From Asaia prunellae JCM 25354 (GTDB lineage Bacteria > Pseudomonadota > Alphaproteobacteria > Acetobacterales > Acetobacteraceae): DNA of 64,000 nt. This document shows, one piece after another, positions 13,571-24,750 of this stretch. Within the stretch, counting starts at the first letter, position 1; every line of letters begins with the position of its first letter. The position numbers were made by a program, and so were the translations under genes. The notes under the pieces are model-generated. The model searched no databases and was not told where the DNA came from. It worked only from the letters and a program-made list of their open reading frames with translations. The stretch spans positions 62,001-126,000 of the forward strand of contig NZ_BAJV01000002.1 in NCBI RefSeq assembly GCF_000613885.1, given 5' to 3'.

Positions 13571-14985
13571 GATGTCACGCCGTTCAACGAGGCAAGCTGA
13601 CCCGGCAGAGCATGTGCCCAGTTGGTGATGGTGCCAGCCCCGAGACAAACCACGAAATCGCCGGGCTTGGCGATGGCATTGATCATCTCGGCCAGATGCT
13701 CCGGACCAGGAAGCGGCACTACAGAGCGATGACCACTTGCCCGCAGTCCTTCGATCAGCGAGTCACGGCTGACACCTTCGATTGGTGCTTCTCCTGCAGC
13801 ATAGACGTCGGTCACGATCACCGTTCCGGCATCATTCATGCAGGTGCAGAAATCACTGAACAGCGCTTCAAGACGTGAATAGCGGTGGGGTTGGACGACA
13901 GCAATCACGTCGCGTGCCCCCGCTTGTCTGGCTGCACGAAGCACGGCGGCGATTTCGACCGGGTGATGGCCATAATCATCAATGACCGTAATGCCGTTAT
14001 ACTCGCCGCAACGCGTGAAACGACGTTTGACACCACGGAACCCGGCAAGGGCAAGGCGGATCGTCTCGTCACTGATGTCCATCTCGCTCGCTACAGCGAT
14101 GGCCGCCAGTGCGTTCAGTACATTATGCTGACCCAGCATGGGCAGGCGGAAAGGACCCGCACGACGGGTGGTCTTTTGCGTACGGCTGGTAATCACCACC
14201 TCGAAAGTTGCCCCAAGCCGGTCAGTAATCAGTTTGTCGGCGCGAATGTCTGCCTGAGGGCTGAAGCCGTATGTCACGACGCGATGGTCAGACAGGCGCG
14301 GGATCATCTGCTGTACGGCAGGATGGTCGATACAGAGCACGGCAAATCCGTAGAACGGAATATTCGAGACAAACTGATCATAGGCGGCCTGCATGGCTTC
14401 TGCCGTACCCCAGTGATCGAGATGCTCGGGGTCCATATTCGTGACAACCGCGATGACGGCAGGCAAACGCAGGAAAGAGCCGTCGCTTTCATCCGCCTCG
14501 ACCACCATCCAGTCGCCGGAGCCCATACGCGTATTGGTGCCATAGGCTTCGATAATACCGCCATTGATCACGGTTGGGTCGAGTTTCGCCTGTTCGAGAA
14601 CACAGGCGACAAGACTTGTGGTTGTGGTTTTGCCATGTGTGCCACCAATGGCGACAGCCCAGCGCAGACGCATCAGTTCGGCCAGCATTTCAGCACGACG
14701 CACAACTGGAATCAGACGGGCACGTGCTGCCACAACTTCTGGATTGTCTTTTTTGACCGCTGTGGAGGTAACGACAACCTGAGCTTCGCCGAGATTGCTT
14801 TCATCATGACCGATCGCAACCGTGATACCGAGCTTGCGAAGGCGCAGTACATTGGCACTTTCACTGATATCCGAGCCCTGAACCTTGTAGCCAAGCATGT
14901 GCAGTACTTCAGCGATCCCGGACATGCCAATACCGCCGATACCGACGAAATGGATGGTGCCAATGGATAGGGGAAGTGCGCGCAT
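13567..14985 (-). CDS. murC: UDP-N-acetylmuramate--L-alanine ligase MurC
   Basis: MurC adds L-alanine to UDP-MurNAc, the first amino acid of the peptidoglycan stem. The N-terminal Rossmann region [18 protein letters not shown], the ATP-binding loop [10 protein letters not shown] (about 114-123), the central motif [12 protein letters not shown], and [10 protein letters not shown] in the C-terminal domain are all present. The 472-residue length is normal and the frame is intact. It lies 51 bases downstream of murG and is coupled to murB by an ATGA overlap. Confidence 0.97.
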   Translation of the reverse strand: MRALPLSIGTIHFVGIGGIGMSGIAEVLHMLGYKVQGSDISESANVLRLRKLGITVAIGHDESNLGEAQVVVTSTAVKKDNPEVVAARARLIPVVRRAEMLAELMRLRWAVAIGGTHGKTTTTSLVACVLEQAKLDPTVINGGIIEAYGTNTRMGSGDWMVVEADESDGSFLRLPAVIAVVTNMDPEHLDHWGTAEAMQAAYDQFVSNIPFYGFAVLCIDHPAVQQMIPRLSDHRVVTYGFSPQADIRADKLITDRLGATFEVVITSRTQKTTRRAGPFRLPMLGQHNVLNALAAIAVASEMDISDETIRLALAGFRGVKRRFTRCGEYNGITVIDDYGHHPVEIAAVLRAARQAGARDVIAVVQPHRYSRLEALFSDFCTCMNDAGTVIVTDVYAAGEAPIEGVSRDSLIEGLRASGHRSVVPLPGPEHLAEMINAIAKPGDFVVCLGAGTITNWAHALPGQLASLNGVTS

Positions 14986-15036
14986 GAAACAGGCTTTCAG
15001 AGAAACAGCAGAAAATCGGTGCGGGAAAATTGACGG

Positions 15037-16151
15037 TCAGGAAAGTGAAGAGCGGTAATCCGAAATACGGGCCTCGACAAGATCGGCCAGCAGTCTGGCG
15101 CTGTGAGCCCGGGCAAAGGCGCGGGCGGCTTTTGCTGCCGTCGCAAGACGATCAGGGTCGTTGAGCAGACCGGCGAGAAAATCAGACAGGCTATCGGGTG
15201 TCAGGGCATCCTGTCTGAACATCCAGGCGCCACCCTCATCGACAAGCTGGGTCGCATTCGCCCCCTGCTCGTCAGAGGCGGCAATCGGCAGAGGTACAAG
15301 AATGGACGGGCGACCGGCGATGGTAAGTTCGGCGATTGACGACCCCCCGGCGCGGCCGATCACGAGATGGGCTTTTTTCAGAAGGCTGGCAACATCAGAG
15401 AAAAAAGGAGCCAGCTCGCAAGTGATCCCCGCTTTTGCGTAGGCAGTGCGCACCTCATCCAGATCCTTTTCATGCACTTGCTGGGTGACATGCAGTCTTG
15501 CCCGAAATCCGGCAGGGAGCAGGGCAAGGGAGGCTGGAATGATCGTGGAGAAGATGCGTGCACCCAGGGATCCGCCCCAGACAAGCAAATGAATGGCGTC
15601 GCCGGGGGGAGCATAATCCTCTGCAAGGAGTGCTTCTATTTCGGGTCGTACAGGCATGCCTGTCAGGGAGGCACGCAGCCCGAGCGGTAGGCGTGCAACC
15701 GTGGGATAAGAGGTTGCGATGGCAGTTGCGAAACGTGCCAGCAAGGCATTGGCCTGACCGAGGACGGCATTTCCTTCATGAAGAATCACGAGCGGACGAT
15801 GTGCGCCAGATACGAAGCGGCTGCCCAGAATTGGCGGGACCGACGGGTACCCGCCAAATCCGATGACGGCAACCGGTTGAGCTGACGATGCAATCCCCGT
15901 GCGGCCCAGGCTCCGCGCAGCAGGGCCGCCACGCCATGCAATTTTGCCGAGATACCCTTGCCGGCAACCCCCGTGCCGTCGAGTACATATTGCGGTCGAT
16001 CTCTGAAAACGCCGGTTGAACGTTTGCCTGCACGTCTGTCAGTCATGAGCACAAGATCATGACCCCGTGCGGCAAGCTCGGTGGCGAGTGCTTCGGCTGG
16101 AAAAAAATGGCCGCCCGTGCCTCCAGCAGCAATCACGATTGGACGGTTCAT
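15037..16151 (-). CDS. murG: UDP-GlcNAc transferase MurG (frame broken by one missing base)
   Basis: MurG transfers GlcNAc to lipid I to make lipid II at the inner membrane face. The N-terminal donor-fold motif IVIAAGGTGGHFFPAEALA starts at the ATG at 16151, which overlaps the ftsW stop. The second half has the acceptor/donor motifs VILHEGNAVLGQAN and VIGRAGGSSIAELTIAGRPSI. The frame breaks at about 15895-15898 in a run of four G on the coding strand. With a fifth G the sequence continues as IASSAQPVAVIGFGGYPSV, exactly where the family has its second glycine-rich loop. The restored length is about 371 residues. This is an essential enzyme, so a sequencing indel is likely. Confidence 0.93.
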
Positions 16152-17341
16152 GACGTCGGTCCTTCCCGGAGAGAGGTCCAGTGGCCCTGGCTGGCATATG
16201 TCGAACTGATCGGGCTGGCAGAAACCTGATGACGTGTCAGGGCCAGCACCATGCCCAGAGTCAGGGCGATGGAAAGAGCGGATGACCCGCCATAGGAGAT
16301 AAGGGGCAGCGTCATGCCCTTGGTCGGGATCAGATGCAAGGTCGAGCCCATATTGATAAAAGCCTGCAATCCGAAACCAGCTACCAGCCCTGAGGCGGCG
16401 GTAATTACGAACGGATCACTCTCTCTCATGAGTTTGACCAGAGTGCGTACCACGATCACGGCAAAAACCAAGATGATGAACAGGCAGATGAACAGCCCGT
16501 ATTCCTCGCCTGCCACGGCGAAGACGAAATCGGCATGAGCATCCGGCAGCAGATCTTTCACACGACCTTCGCCAGGACCACGCCCCATCATGCCGCCGTT
16601 GCCAAAAGCACGCAGGGCCGTGTCGATCTGGTAGTGATCGCCGACATTGGGGTGTAGAAATCTCTCCACGCGCGAACGCACATGCGGAAACGCAACATAC
16701 GCGCCAGCGAAAGCCGCTATCATGGCCCCCACGCCAGCGCCAACAAAAATGACAGGTAATCCGTTCACGAAGAGCTGGATGAAAAACACCATCGTGATGA
16801 CAGACAACATGCCGATATCAGGCTGTGATTTGAGCAGAAGCAGGATCAATCCAAAGCAGCCGAAAGCGATCAGCATACCGGGAAAGCGGATTGATCCCAT
16901 GATCTTGCGACGGCGCTGCTCGGCCAGAAGCCAGCCGGTAACAACTGCAAAAAACGGTTTCAGGAATTCCGAGGGCTGAACCGACATCATGGGAAGTGCA
17001 ATCCAGCGCCGGGCGCCCTTGATTTCCACACCATGAACCAGTGTCATGAACGTTGCGGCAAGCGCTATAACGCCACCAATCAGGGCAAGACGTCTGACTG
17101 CCGGACGGGAAAGTGATGATACCACCAGTACGACCATGCCAGCCAGAAGCAGGAAGACAACCTGCTTGAGAATGAACATCTCGCGTGAAGCACCGATACG
17201 CACAGCCACGGCAGGGCTCGCGGCGAGCATGAGGATATAACCGAATGCGATCAGGATCCCGACACAGCAAAGTGTGACGCGATCGATATTGCGCCACCAT
17301 CGCCCAATTCTGGACGTATCGACACGTGAAAGCCCTGCCAT
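16148..17341 (-). CDS. ftsW: Septal peptidoglycan glycosyltransferase FtsW
   Basis: FtsW is the SEDS-family polymerase that works with FtsI to build septal peptidoglycan from lipid II. The 397 residues contain about ten hydrophobic segments. SEDS motifs seen are KGARRWIALPMMSVQPSEFLK after the fourth helix, and the C-terminal TKGMTLPLISYGGSSALSIAL. The frame is intact. The 3' end overlaps murG (ATGA); the 5' end is 28 bases after murD. The short basic N-terminal tail (SRIGRWWRNIDR) is cytoplasmic. Confidence 0.96.
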   Translation of the reverse strand: MAGLSRVDTSRIGRWWRNIDRVTLCCVGILIAFGYILMLAASPAVAVRIGASREMFILKQVVFLLLAGMVVLVVSSLSRPAVRRLALIGGVIALAATFMTLVHGVEIKGARRWIALPMMSVQPSEFLKPFFAVVTGWLLAEQRRRKIMGSIRFPGMLIAFGCFGLILLLLKSQPDIGMLSVITMVFFIQLFVNGLPVIFVGAGVGAMIAAFAGAYVAFPHVRSRVERFLHPNVGDHYQIDTALRAFGNGGMMGRGPGEGRVKDLLPDAHADFVFAVAGEEYGLFICLFIILVFAVIVVRTLVKLMRESDPFVITAASGLVAGFGLQAFINMGSTLHLIPTKGMTLPLISYGGSSALSIALTLGMVLALTRHQVSASPISSTYASQGHWTSLREGPTS

Positions 17342-17369
17342 ATTTTCCTAACCCCTCCGGCCCCTAGGA

Positions 17370-18720
17370 TCAGGGCGTGTCTGAATCGCGCAAACGAGTC
17401 AGGATATCGACAAAATATGAGCCGCGCGCCTCAAAACTGGTAAACTGGTCGAAACTCGCACAGGCAGGTGAGAGCAGAACGACCGGTACATCATGCGCTT
17501 TTGCCGCGGCAAGACCGGCCGTTGTTGCAGCCTCAAGCGTGCCGACGATCTCGACGGGCACATGATGTTCTTTCAGGGTCTTTTCCAAGACGGACGCATC
17601 GCGTCCGATCAGAAATGCCTTGGCAATACGACCGAAAAGCGGCGTCAGGGTCTCGATCCCGCCTGATTTGGCGGTGCCGCCCGCGATCCAGACTACCCTG
17701 TCGTAACAGAGCAATGCCTTTTCGGCGGCTTCGGCATTGGTGGCCTTGCTGTCGTTGATGAAGCGGATACCATCGATCACCCCAGCCAGGGCCTGACGAT
17801 GCGGCAGGCCCGGATAGCTGCGCAGTCCTTCGGCAACAGCGTCATCATCAAGGCCCAGATGATGCGCCATGGCAGCCGCTGCGAGCGCATTTTGCAGATT
17901 ATGCACGCCAGGCAGGTCGGTGCCTCACGCATCGGAACCGCAATTGCCGCCACGGAATGTGCGTCATTGACCGAAAGCGTCATGACCGTGAGGCCCTGTG
18001 CCGTGTAATCCTGTGCGATCTCTTGGCAATAATCATCATCAATGCCGATCACGGCGAGATCGTCGCGTGTCATGTTATCGAATACATGACGCTTGGCGGC
18101 GGCGTATCCAGCCATGTCACCATGACGGTCGAGATGATCGGGCGTCAGATTGAGCAGACATGCCGTGTCGGCGTGAAAAGAGTGCAACCGCTCCAGCATG
18201 TAGGATGACATCTCGATCACATAGACGCCATCATCGGGCAGGAGGGGCAAGGCCAGCGAGGCGGTGCCGAGATTGCCGCCAGCGGCAACCGGTCGGCCGG
18301 CTCTTTCTAGCATATGGGCGAGAAGCGCGTGGTGGTCGATTTGCCATTCGTGCCGGTTATGGCCGCGAAACGAGCCCTCGACCCGGCACGGCGCACCGCC
18401 TGAAACAGGATCTCCGCATCGGACAGAATAGGTACTCCGGCTTCTCGCGCCCTGACGGCTACTGCATGCGGTGCGGGCAGGAGGTGCGGAATACCCGGCG
18501 AGAGAATGAGCGCGTCGAAGCCTGCCAGTGTCTCGATGGGCGCCGCAGTAAAGCGCGGCTGGGCCGGGTCTGCTTCAGGCGGGCTCTTGTCGTCCCAGGC
18601 CTGCACCTCGGCACCCATCGCGAGCAGGGTTTTCACGACTGCGCTGCCATTACGGCCCAGGCCCGCCACGGCAAAGCGTGAGCCGGCAAACAGACCTGCA
18701 GGGAAGGCGCGACCTGTCAT
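17370..18720 (-). CDS. murD: UDP-MurNAc-L-alanine--D-glutamate ligase MurD (two one-base frame breaks)
   Basis: MurD adds D-glutamate to UDP-MurNAc-L-Ala. Three consecutive frames each hold one part. The first has the N-terminal Rossmann domain and the ATP loop [13 protein letters not shown]. The second has [24 protein letters not shown] and [14 protein letters not shown]. The third has [30 protein letters not shown] and [12 protein letters not shown]. The breaks are at about 18328-18332 and 17918-17920; each is repaired by one extra base, giving [13 protein letters not shown] and [11 protein letters not shown]. The restored length is about 450 residues, normal for MurD. Two independent repairs that each restore conserved sequence point to sequencing error. 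Confidence 0.93.
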
Positions 18721-18721
18721 C

Positions 18722-19812
18722 TCAGCGCAGTTTCAGCGTGGCGAGGCCAGCCAGACCGAGCAGGATCGAGACAATCCAGAAACGGATGACGATCTTGGGC
18801 TCCTGCCAGCCCTTCTTTTCGAAATGATGATGCAGGGGGGCCATCAGAAAGACGCGACGCTTTGTGCGCTTGTACCAGAAGACCTGAATCACGACCGAGA
18901 GGGTTTCGACCACGAACAGCCCGCCCACTATGCACAGCACCAGCTCATGCTTGACGGCCACAGCGACGGCGCCAAGCGCCCCCCCGAGCGAGAGCGAGCC
19001 CGTGTCGCCCATGAACACATCGGCGGGTGTAGCATTGAACCAGAGGAAACCGAGACCGGCGCCGATCAGCGCGGCGCAGAAAACCGCGAGTTCTCCCGTG
19101 CCGGGCACGAGATGCAGTTGCAGATAATCGGCAAAAACACGATTGCCGACCAGATAGGCTATCAGCGCGAAAACAAGGGCTGCGATCACCACAGGCACTA
19201 TCGCCAGACCGTCGAGCCCGTCAGTGAAATTCACTGCATTGCCGAAGCCGGTCATGGTGAGCATGGCGAAAAGCGGAAAGGCGAAACCGAGCGGCAGCAG
19301 AAAGTCTTTCACAAAGGGAAAGGCTACCATGTTGCGCAGTTCCGGCGGCATCAGGCTTTCCATCCAGTATCCGGCAATCAGCGAAGCAGCAAACTCACTC
19401 CCCAGACGGGCGCGCTTGGAGAAACCAGCCGTATTGCGCTTGGAGAGCTTGAGATAGTCATCGGCAAAACCGACTGCACCGAAGGCCGCGGTGACGAACA
19501 TGACAGCCCAGACGAAGCCATTGGTCAGATCAGCCAGAGCAGGGTGGACACGAAAAGCGCGATCAGGATCAGCATCCCCCCCATGGTGGGGGTACCGGCC
19601 TTCTCGAGAATATGCCGCTCGGGGCCGAGCGTACGTATGGGCTGCCCCTCACGCTGGATGCGTTTGAGCTGGGCGATAAACGGACGCCCGAAAACCAGCG
19701 AAATGACAAAAGCCGTCAGACAGGCCCCGCCAGAGCGGAAAGTCAGATAATGGAAGAGATTGAAAAAACCGCCATGGGTCGTGTCGTGAATGGCGATGAG
19801 ATTGTAGAGCAT
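18722..19812 (-). CDS. mraY: Phospho-MurNAc-pentapeptide transferase MraY (frame broken by one missing base)
   Basis: MraY attaches phospho-MurNAc-pentapeptide to undecaprenyl phosphate, making lipid I. Motifs include [14 protein letters not shown], the aspartate pair in [23 protein letters not shown], and the C-terminal [19 protein letters not shown]. About ten membrane segments are visible. The frame breaks at about 19530; one added base in CTG-ATCTG gives [17 protein letters not shown], the normal link. The restored length is about 363 residues. The ATG overlaps the murF stop by one base (TGATG), and one base separates mraY from murD. Confidence 0.94.
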
Positions 19813-21171
19813 CAGGCTTTCGCGCCCCCCGCAAGAAGAGGGGCGACAATGTCGCGCATGCGACTGCCAAGACTGCCTTTTACGAGAACCACGTCACCGG
19901 CTTTCAGATTGGATTGGACGATGGGGGCGAGAGATGCCGCGTCTGCTTGCCAGACGCCACGTTTTTCTTCTGCAAGAGCGTCAAAAACATGGCGCATATG
20001 TGGGCAACAACAAAACACCAGATCAGCATGGGCCATCAGATCCGGAACAAGGGAAAGATGCTCACGTTCGGCGAAATCCCCCAGCTCCCTGATGTCACCC
20101 AGCACAGCGACACGGCGCTTCGCGGGAATAAGGGAAAGAGTTTCCAGTGCCGCGCGTATGGAAAGGACGGAGGCATTATAACTTTCGTCGAGCAGCGCAG
20201 CTGTCCCGCCCAGTATCGGTTGTATCTGGCCTCGCCCGGCACTAGGGCGCCATAGAGAAAGTGCAGCAATGGCGGCATTGAGCGGCAGGCCGAGCGCGTG
20301 TAGTGTTGCAAGGGCAAGGGCAGCATTACGCACCAGATGGCGCCCTGGTGCATTCAGCGACACGTTCAGTCCGTTGAAAACAAAACTGGAGCCGTCGGGC
20401 GTTGTGACCAGATTGGTAAGATGGTCGTCCGCATCTTCCGAAAAACCGACATGACGCAGCCTGATCCCGGCTTTTTTCGAGACATTTCGGAAGATCGTAT
20501 CCATGCCGGTATCATCAGGCACGATTGCTACACCATTTGCAGGAAGCGCTGCGATCAGATCCGATTTTTCTTCAGCAATTGCTTCTATGCTGCCCATATG
20601 GCCGAGATGTGAACTCCCGATCGTGGTGATGATGGCGACATCGGGACGCACCATGGCAGCCAGTGGTGCAATCTCTCCACGATGATTCATCCCAACTTCT
20701 GCCACGCAATATTCTGTCTTGCGCGGCATTCGGGCCAGGGTCAGCGGGACGCCCCAATGGTTATTGTAGGACGCAATGGCAGCATGGGTCGGACCGAGCG
20801 CGGAGAAGGCGCAATGTAGCATGTTCTTGGTGGTGGTCTTGCCCACCGAACCTGTCACGCCCACCATTCTGCTTGAAACGGGCGCGTGCCGCATGACCAA
20901 GAGCCTGCAATCCGATCATTGTATCGGCTACATGCAACAGGCGAGGGTCGTTGCTCGGCAATGACCGGTGGACCATGACGCAGGCTGCACCTTTCTCAAA
21001 AGCTGTTGCTATGTGAGCATGGCCGTCACTGTTCTCCCCAACAAGCGCGATGAAGAGATCGCCTTTTTCCAGAGTACGTGTGTCAATTGAAATGCCATTG
21101 ACTGTCAGCTCGGCATCCAGACGACCCTGCGTTGCCTCACGCAGTTCTGTGCTGGTCCAGAGAGAGCTCAT
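19812..21171 (-). CDS. murF: UDP-MurNAc-tripeptide--D-Ala-D-Ala ligase MurF (frame broken)
   Basis: MurF adds D-Ala-D-Ala to the UDP-MurNAc-tripeptide. The first frame gives the N-terminal domain (VNGISIDTRTLEKGDLFIAL). The second begins with the ATP loop VGVTGSVGKTTTKNML and holds ASYNNHWGVPLTL, VAEVGMNHRGEI and LLDESYNASVLSIRAAL. The break is near 20871-20876. Here the shift equals one extra base or two missing bases, unlike most other breaks in this window. Restored length is about 452 residues. The start overlaps the murE stop (ATGA). Confidence 0.92.
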
Positions 21172-22637
21172 GTTGACGCTCCCGCCAGTTCACGGATGAC
21201 GGCACGATCATCGAAAGGCGTAGTAATGCCCGCAATTGTCTGACCGCTTTCATGACCCTTGCCAGCCACCACAACTACATCGCCCGCCCGGGCCTCGGAA
21301 AGCGCTGTGGCGATAGCCGTGCGTCTGTCACCGATTTCGAGAGCATCAGGGCATGCGGCGCGTATCGCTGCGCGTATGACAGAGGGATCCTCGCTGCGAG
21401 GGTTGTCGTCTGTCACGATAGCCAGATCGGCAAGTTCAGCGGCTACCTGTCCCATGAGAGGGCGCTTGCCACGGTCGCGGTCACCTCCTGCGCCAAATAC
21501 AACAATCAGCCGGTTCTGCGCGTGAGGACGCAGGCTATGGAGCAGATGGGCGAGGGCATCAGGGGTATGGGCGTAATCGACGTAAATACCAGCTCCATGA
21601 TCGAGCGTGACGGCTAGTTCGGCACGACCTCGCACACCACCGAGTTCGGGAATGAGGTCGAGTACAGAGCGCGCCTGTGAATCCTCTTCCCAGGCGAGAG
21701 CTGCTGCAAGCAGAACATTATCAATCTGGAAACGCCCGGTCAGAGCAAGTTCGTAGTCGGGGAGTGTGACGCCGTGGAGTGCGAGCGATACAATCTGACC
21801 ATGTGGCAGGGGCGTCGCGCGCAAGAGCCTGATGGTTTCACCCTGTTTGCCCACACTGCGCGACCGTAATCTGCGCGCCTGCACCACATCGCGCAGGATC
21901 GAGACTGTCTCTGCTTCCATATCGGCATTCAGCGCAGCAATGGCGCCTTCCGGGAGAAGCTCTGTAAAAAGCCTGAGTTTGGCAGCACGATAGGACTCCA
22001 TCGTGCCGTGATAATCGAGATGGTCCCGCGTGAGATTGCTGAACCCGCCTGCACTCAGGGTTACGCCATCGAGACGATGCTGATCGAGCCCATGCGAGGA
22101 GGCTTCAAGAGCCACATGATCCACACCGGCAGATTGGAGGCGAGCGAGACTTTGTACCAGAGAGACAGCATCAGGTGTTGTCAGGGGAGGTGGGGCTGCG
22201 ACCGGGATATCACTGATCAGGCCGAGTGTACCAATACTGGCTGAAGGCGCTCCTCTCAGAGACCAGAGCTGACGCAGGAAATCTGCTGCGCTGCTTTTGC
22301 CATTTGTTCCCGTGACAGCGGCAATATGTCGTGGCTGGGGGCCTGCCAGAATCTGTGCAATGACGGCCAGGCTATGACGCGGTGTCGGGACCGTAAGTCC
22401 GGGGACGGGAAGTCCGTCCTGTATCTGTGTCCCATCGGGCAGGAGCAGGGCTGCGGCTCCCTGCGCCAGAGCCTGGGGAATAAATCTGGCGCCATCCTGG
22501 GCGACACCAGGCAGGGCTGCAAAGATCATGCCTGATGAAATCTGGCGGCTATCGGCGGTGATCCCGGTAATTTCAGGGTCGACGGCCAAGGTCGGGCCTG
22601 TCAGACCGGCCCGGTGCAGAAGAGCAGAAAGGCGCAT
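21168..22637 (-). CDS. murE: UDP-MurNAc-dipeptide--meso-diaminopimelate ligase MurE
   Basis: MurE adds the third stem amino acid. The ATP loop GTNGKSS is at about residues 110-116, followed by HVALEASSHGLDQHRLDG and YVDYAHTPDAL. The motif DDNPR in VTDDNPRSEDP is the signature of meso-diaminopimelate-adding enzymes, so the peptidoglycan is of the usual Gram-negative type. Length is 489 residues and the frame is intact. It starts 4 bases after ftsI and overlaps murF by four bases. Confidence 0.96.
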   Translation of the reverse strand: MRLSALLHRAGLTGPTLAVDPEITGITADSRQISSGMIFAALPGVAQDGARFIPQALAQGAAALLLPDGTQIQDGLPVPGLTVPTPRHSLAVIAQILAGPQPRHIAAVTGTNGKSSAADFLRQLWSLRGAPSASIGTLGLISDIPVAAPPPLTTPDAVSLVQSLARLQSAGVDHVALEASSHGLDQHRLDGVTLSAGGFSNLTRDHLDYHGTMESYRAAKLRLFTELLPEGAIAALNADMEAETVSILRDVVQARRLRSRSVGKQGETIRLLRATPLPHGQIVSLALHGVTLPDYELALTGRFQIDNVLLAAALAWEEDSQARSVLDLIPELGGVRGRAELAVTLDHGAGIYVDYAHTPDALAHLLHSLRPHAQNRLIVVFGAGGDRDRGKRPLMGQVAAELADLAIVTDDNPRSEDPSVIRAAIRAACPDALEIGDRRTAIATALSEARAGDVVVVAGKGHESGQTIAGITTPFDDRAVIRELAGAST

Positions 22638-22640
22638 GAC

Positions 22641-24728
22641 TCAGCCTCGTTCGGGGGAGTGGCGTAAGCTACGTTCGGATGCCTTGGTAGCAAGTCGAGC
22701 AGCTTTTTCGGCGGCCTTGGCAGCGGCCTTTTCCTGTTTTTCTTTTTGGGCCGCAATACGTGGATCGCCCGGGTCGTTGCCGGGGCCGAGTGCACGCTTG
22801 CCCGGTGGAATCCCGGGTTCAAGCGGGATTGCCATTTCAGCATCGATTTTTGCAGCATTCTTTGTATCAGGGAACATGCCGAGCATCGGACCGATACGCG
22901 CAATCAGCTTGCCGGCGGCTGGCGTTGCGTTCCAGCCGGATGTCACAAACCCATGGGTCTTGGGTGTCGGATGTGGTGAATCGAGCATGAGATAGACTGC
23001 ATAACGCGGCGCATTCATCGGAAAGATCGAGGTGAAGGCCGATATATTGACGTGTTTCAGATAGCGCCCATTGGGCCCGACTTTCTCAGCTGTGCCGGTT
23101 TTGCCGCCGACAAAATAGCCAGCGACCTCAGCATTGCGGGCTGTCCCCTGTGTTACGTCAAGACGCAGCATCTTGCGAATGAGCTTCGAGTTCTCTTCTG
23201 ATATCACGCGTAGCCCTTCCGGTGCAGGGGAAGGAGATGGGGCGTCACTGGAAGTATTGCTGGTGTTGTCCGGTCTGAAAGCTGCAGGCACGACCGGCGC
23301 GGCTGGTGATGCTGTGCCTGGGGTGTTGTCCGGTGGCAAGGTCCCGTTATCAGGCTTGGCTGCTTCGTCTTGCTCCCGCGCGAGAAGGGTGGGTTTTATC
23401 AGAATTCCCCCGTTTACTGTCGCAGCTGTGCCCCGGACGATGGCGAGGGGTGATTCGGCTACACCGTGGCCAAACCCGACGGTCATGACTGTTGAAATTC
23501 CCCAGTTTTTGGAGGAAGGCACAATGGGACGGCCAGCTTCTGGCAACTCGACAGGAACCCGGCTCAAGAACCCCAGATTGCGCAGCCAGTCCTGTTGTCT
23601 TTTGGCGCCGACATCGAGCGCAATATGGGCGGCAGCCGGATTGGATGATTTGGCGAGTACGTTGGGCAAGGCAAGCCAGGGCGCAAAATGGTCGGATTTG
23701 ATATCAGAGATGGTGAAACGGCCAATATGGATCGGTATGGTTGAAAAACGATCCCAGATATGGGCGACACCATATTCGATTGCCATAGCAGCTGTCTGGA
23801 GCTTGAACGTCGATCCTGGTTCATACATGCCGGTCACGGCCCGGTTGAACCGGGAGTCCGCAGGTGCATGACCGAAATCATTGGCATCATAATCGGGGAG
23901 ACTCACCATTGAGATGATTTCCCCCGTATTGACATCCATTACGATAGAAGCCGCCCCGATTGCCTGAAATTCGTCCATTGCGGCCTGGGTTACTTCGCGT
24001 GCAACAGCCTGGATACGCACATCAAGCGAAAGGCGCAGCGGCGTGCGGTCCTTGGTCAGGCGCTCGTTGAAGAAGCGTTCAATCCCGGCCACACCATGGT
24101 CATCAATATCTACGCCACCCAGAATCTGGGCTGCGGTACGACCCAGTGGATAATGACGACGCTCACTTGCTTCAAAATAGATGCCTGGAATTCCGAGGTT
24201 ATTAATCGCGATTTCCTGCACCGGGGAAATATCGCGAGCGATATAGACAAATTGTTTCTTGAGTGAGAGGCGCCGCGTTGTTTCGGCCTCGTCGAGCTGT
24301 GGCAGGACGCTTTTCAGTTTCCTGGCAGCGTCAGCAGCGTCGATCAGCTCCATCGGGTTGGCGTAGACCTGAGCTACCGGCAGAGAAAGAGCAAGAGTCT
24401 GGCCGTTACGATCAATAATACTCGCACGGTGCACATCAGGCAGCGCGAAATCACCCGCAATCTGCCCTTTGGGGTCACTTTTGGGAATTTCAGGCACCTG
24501 AGACGCAATCTGGCGCTTCTCCGGTGCCATGGGCATGAACACCGTTGCAAGGCTCAACTTGGCTGCAACCATACCAAACAGAAGCAGAAAGCCGAGTCCG
24601 ACACCAATCAGCCTCGTATGCATCTGATCCAGCGATGCTCTGATGCGTTTCGGGCTTCTGCTTTCAGGGCGCGAGGGCGCACCGTCGGTATGGCCCGACC
24701 TTTTCGGGGGAGGAGTCCTGCCAACCAT
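22641..24728 (-). CDS. ftsI: Septal transpeptidase FtsI (PBP3)
   Basis: FtsI is the class B penicillin-binding protein that crosslinks septal peptidoglycan with FtsW. A basic cytoplasmic tail (1-38) precedes one membrane helix (about 39-63). The catalytic motifs are intact: SxxK with Ser306 and Lys309 (EPGSTFK), SxN at 361-363 (SSN), and KTG at 543-545 (GGKTGTAEKV). At 695 residues it is longer than usual. A Pro/Ser/Thr/Asn-rich insert sits at about 452-503 between the SxN and KTG motifs, and the C-terminus is an Ala/Lys/Glu-rich basic tail of roughly 70 residues. The start at 24728 has no strong competitor. Confidence 0.95.
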   Translation of the reverse strand: MVGRTPPPKRSGHTDGAPSRPESRSPKRIRASLDQMHTRLIGVGLGFLLLFGMVAAKLSLATVFMPMAPEKRQIASQVPEIPKSDPKGQIAGDFALPDVHRASIIDRNGQTLALSLPVAQVYANPMELIDAADAARKLKSVLPQLDEAETTRRLSLKKQFVYIARDISPVQEIAINNLGIPGIYFEASERRHYPLGRTAAQILGGVDIDDHGVAGIERFFNERLTKDRTPLRLSLDVRIQAVAREVTQAAMDEFQAIGAASIVMDVNTGEIISMVSLPDYDANDFGHAPADSRFNRAVTGMYEPGSTFKLQTAAMAIEYGVAHIWDRFSTIPIHIGRFTISDIKSDHFAPWLALPNVLAKSSNPAAAHIALDVGAKRQQDWLRNLGFLSRVPVELPEAGRPIVPSSKNWGISTVMTVGFGHGVAESPLAIVRGTAATVNGGILIKPTLLAREQDEAAKPDNGTLPPDNTPGTASPAAPVVPAAFRPDNTSNTSSDAPSPSPAPEGLRVISEENSKLIRKMLRLDVTQGTARNAEVAGYFVGGKTGTAEKVGPNGRYLKHVNISAFTSIFPMNAPRYAVYLMLDSPHPTPKTHGFVTSGWNATPAAGKLIARIGPMLGMFPDTKNAAKIDAEMAIPLEPGIPPGKRALGPGNDPGDPRIAAQKEKQEKAAAKAAEKAARLATKASERSLRHSPERG

Positions 24729-24750
24729 TGTCAGCCGCTTTCATATCCGC

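Noticed and set aside
13885-14970. 361-residue plus-strand frame
   Set aside because: Lies wholly opposite murC, with no recognisable motif.
18506-19750. 414-residue plus-strand frame
   Set aside because: Opposite mraY and murD; a composition artefact of GC-rich codons.
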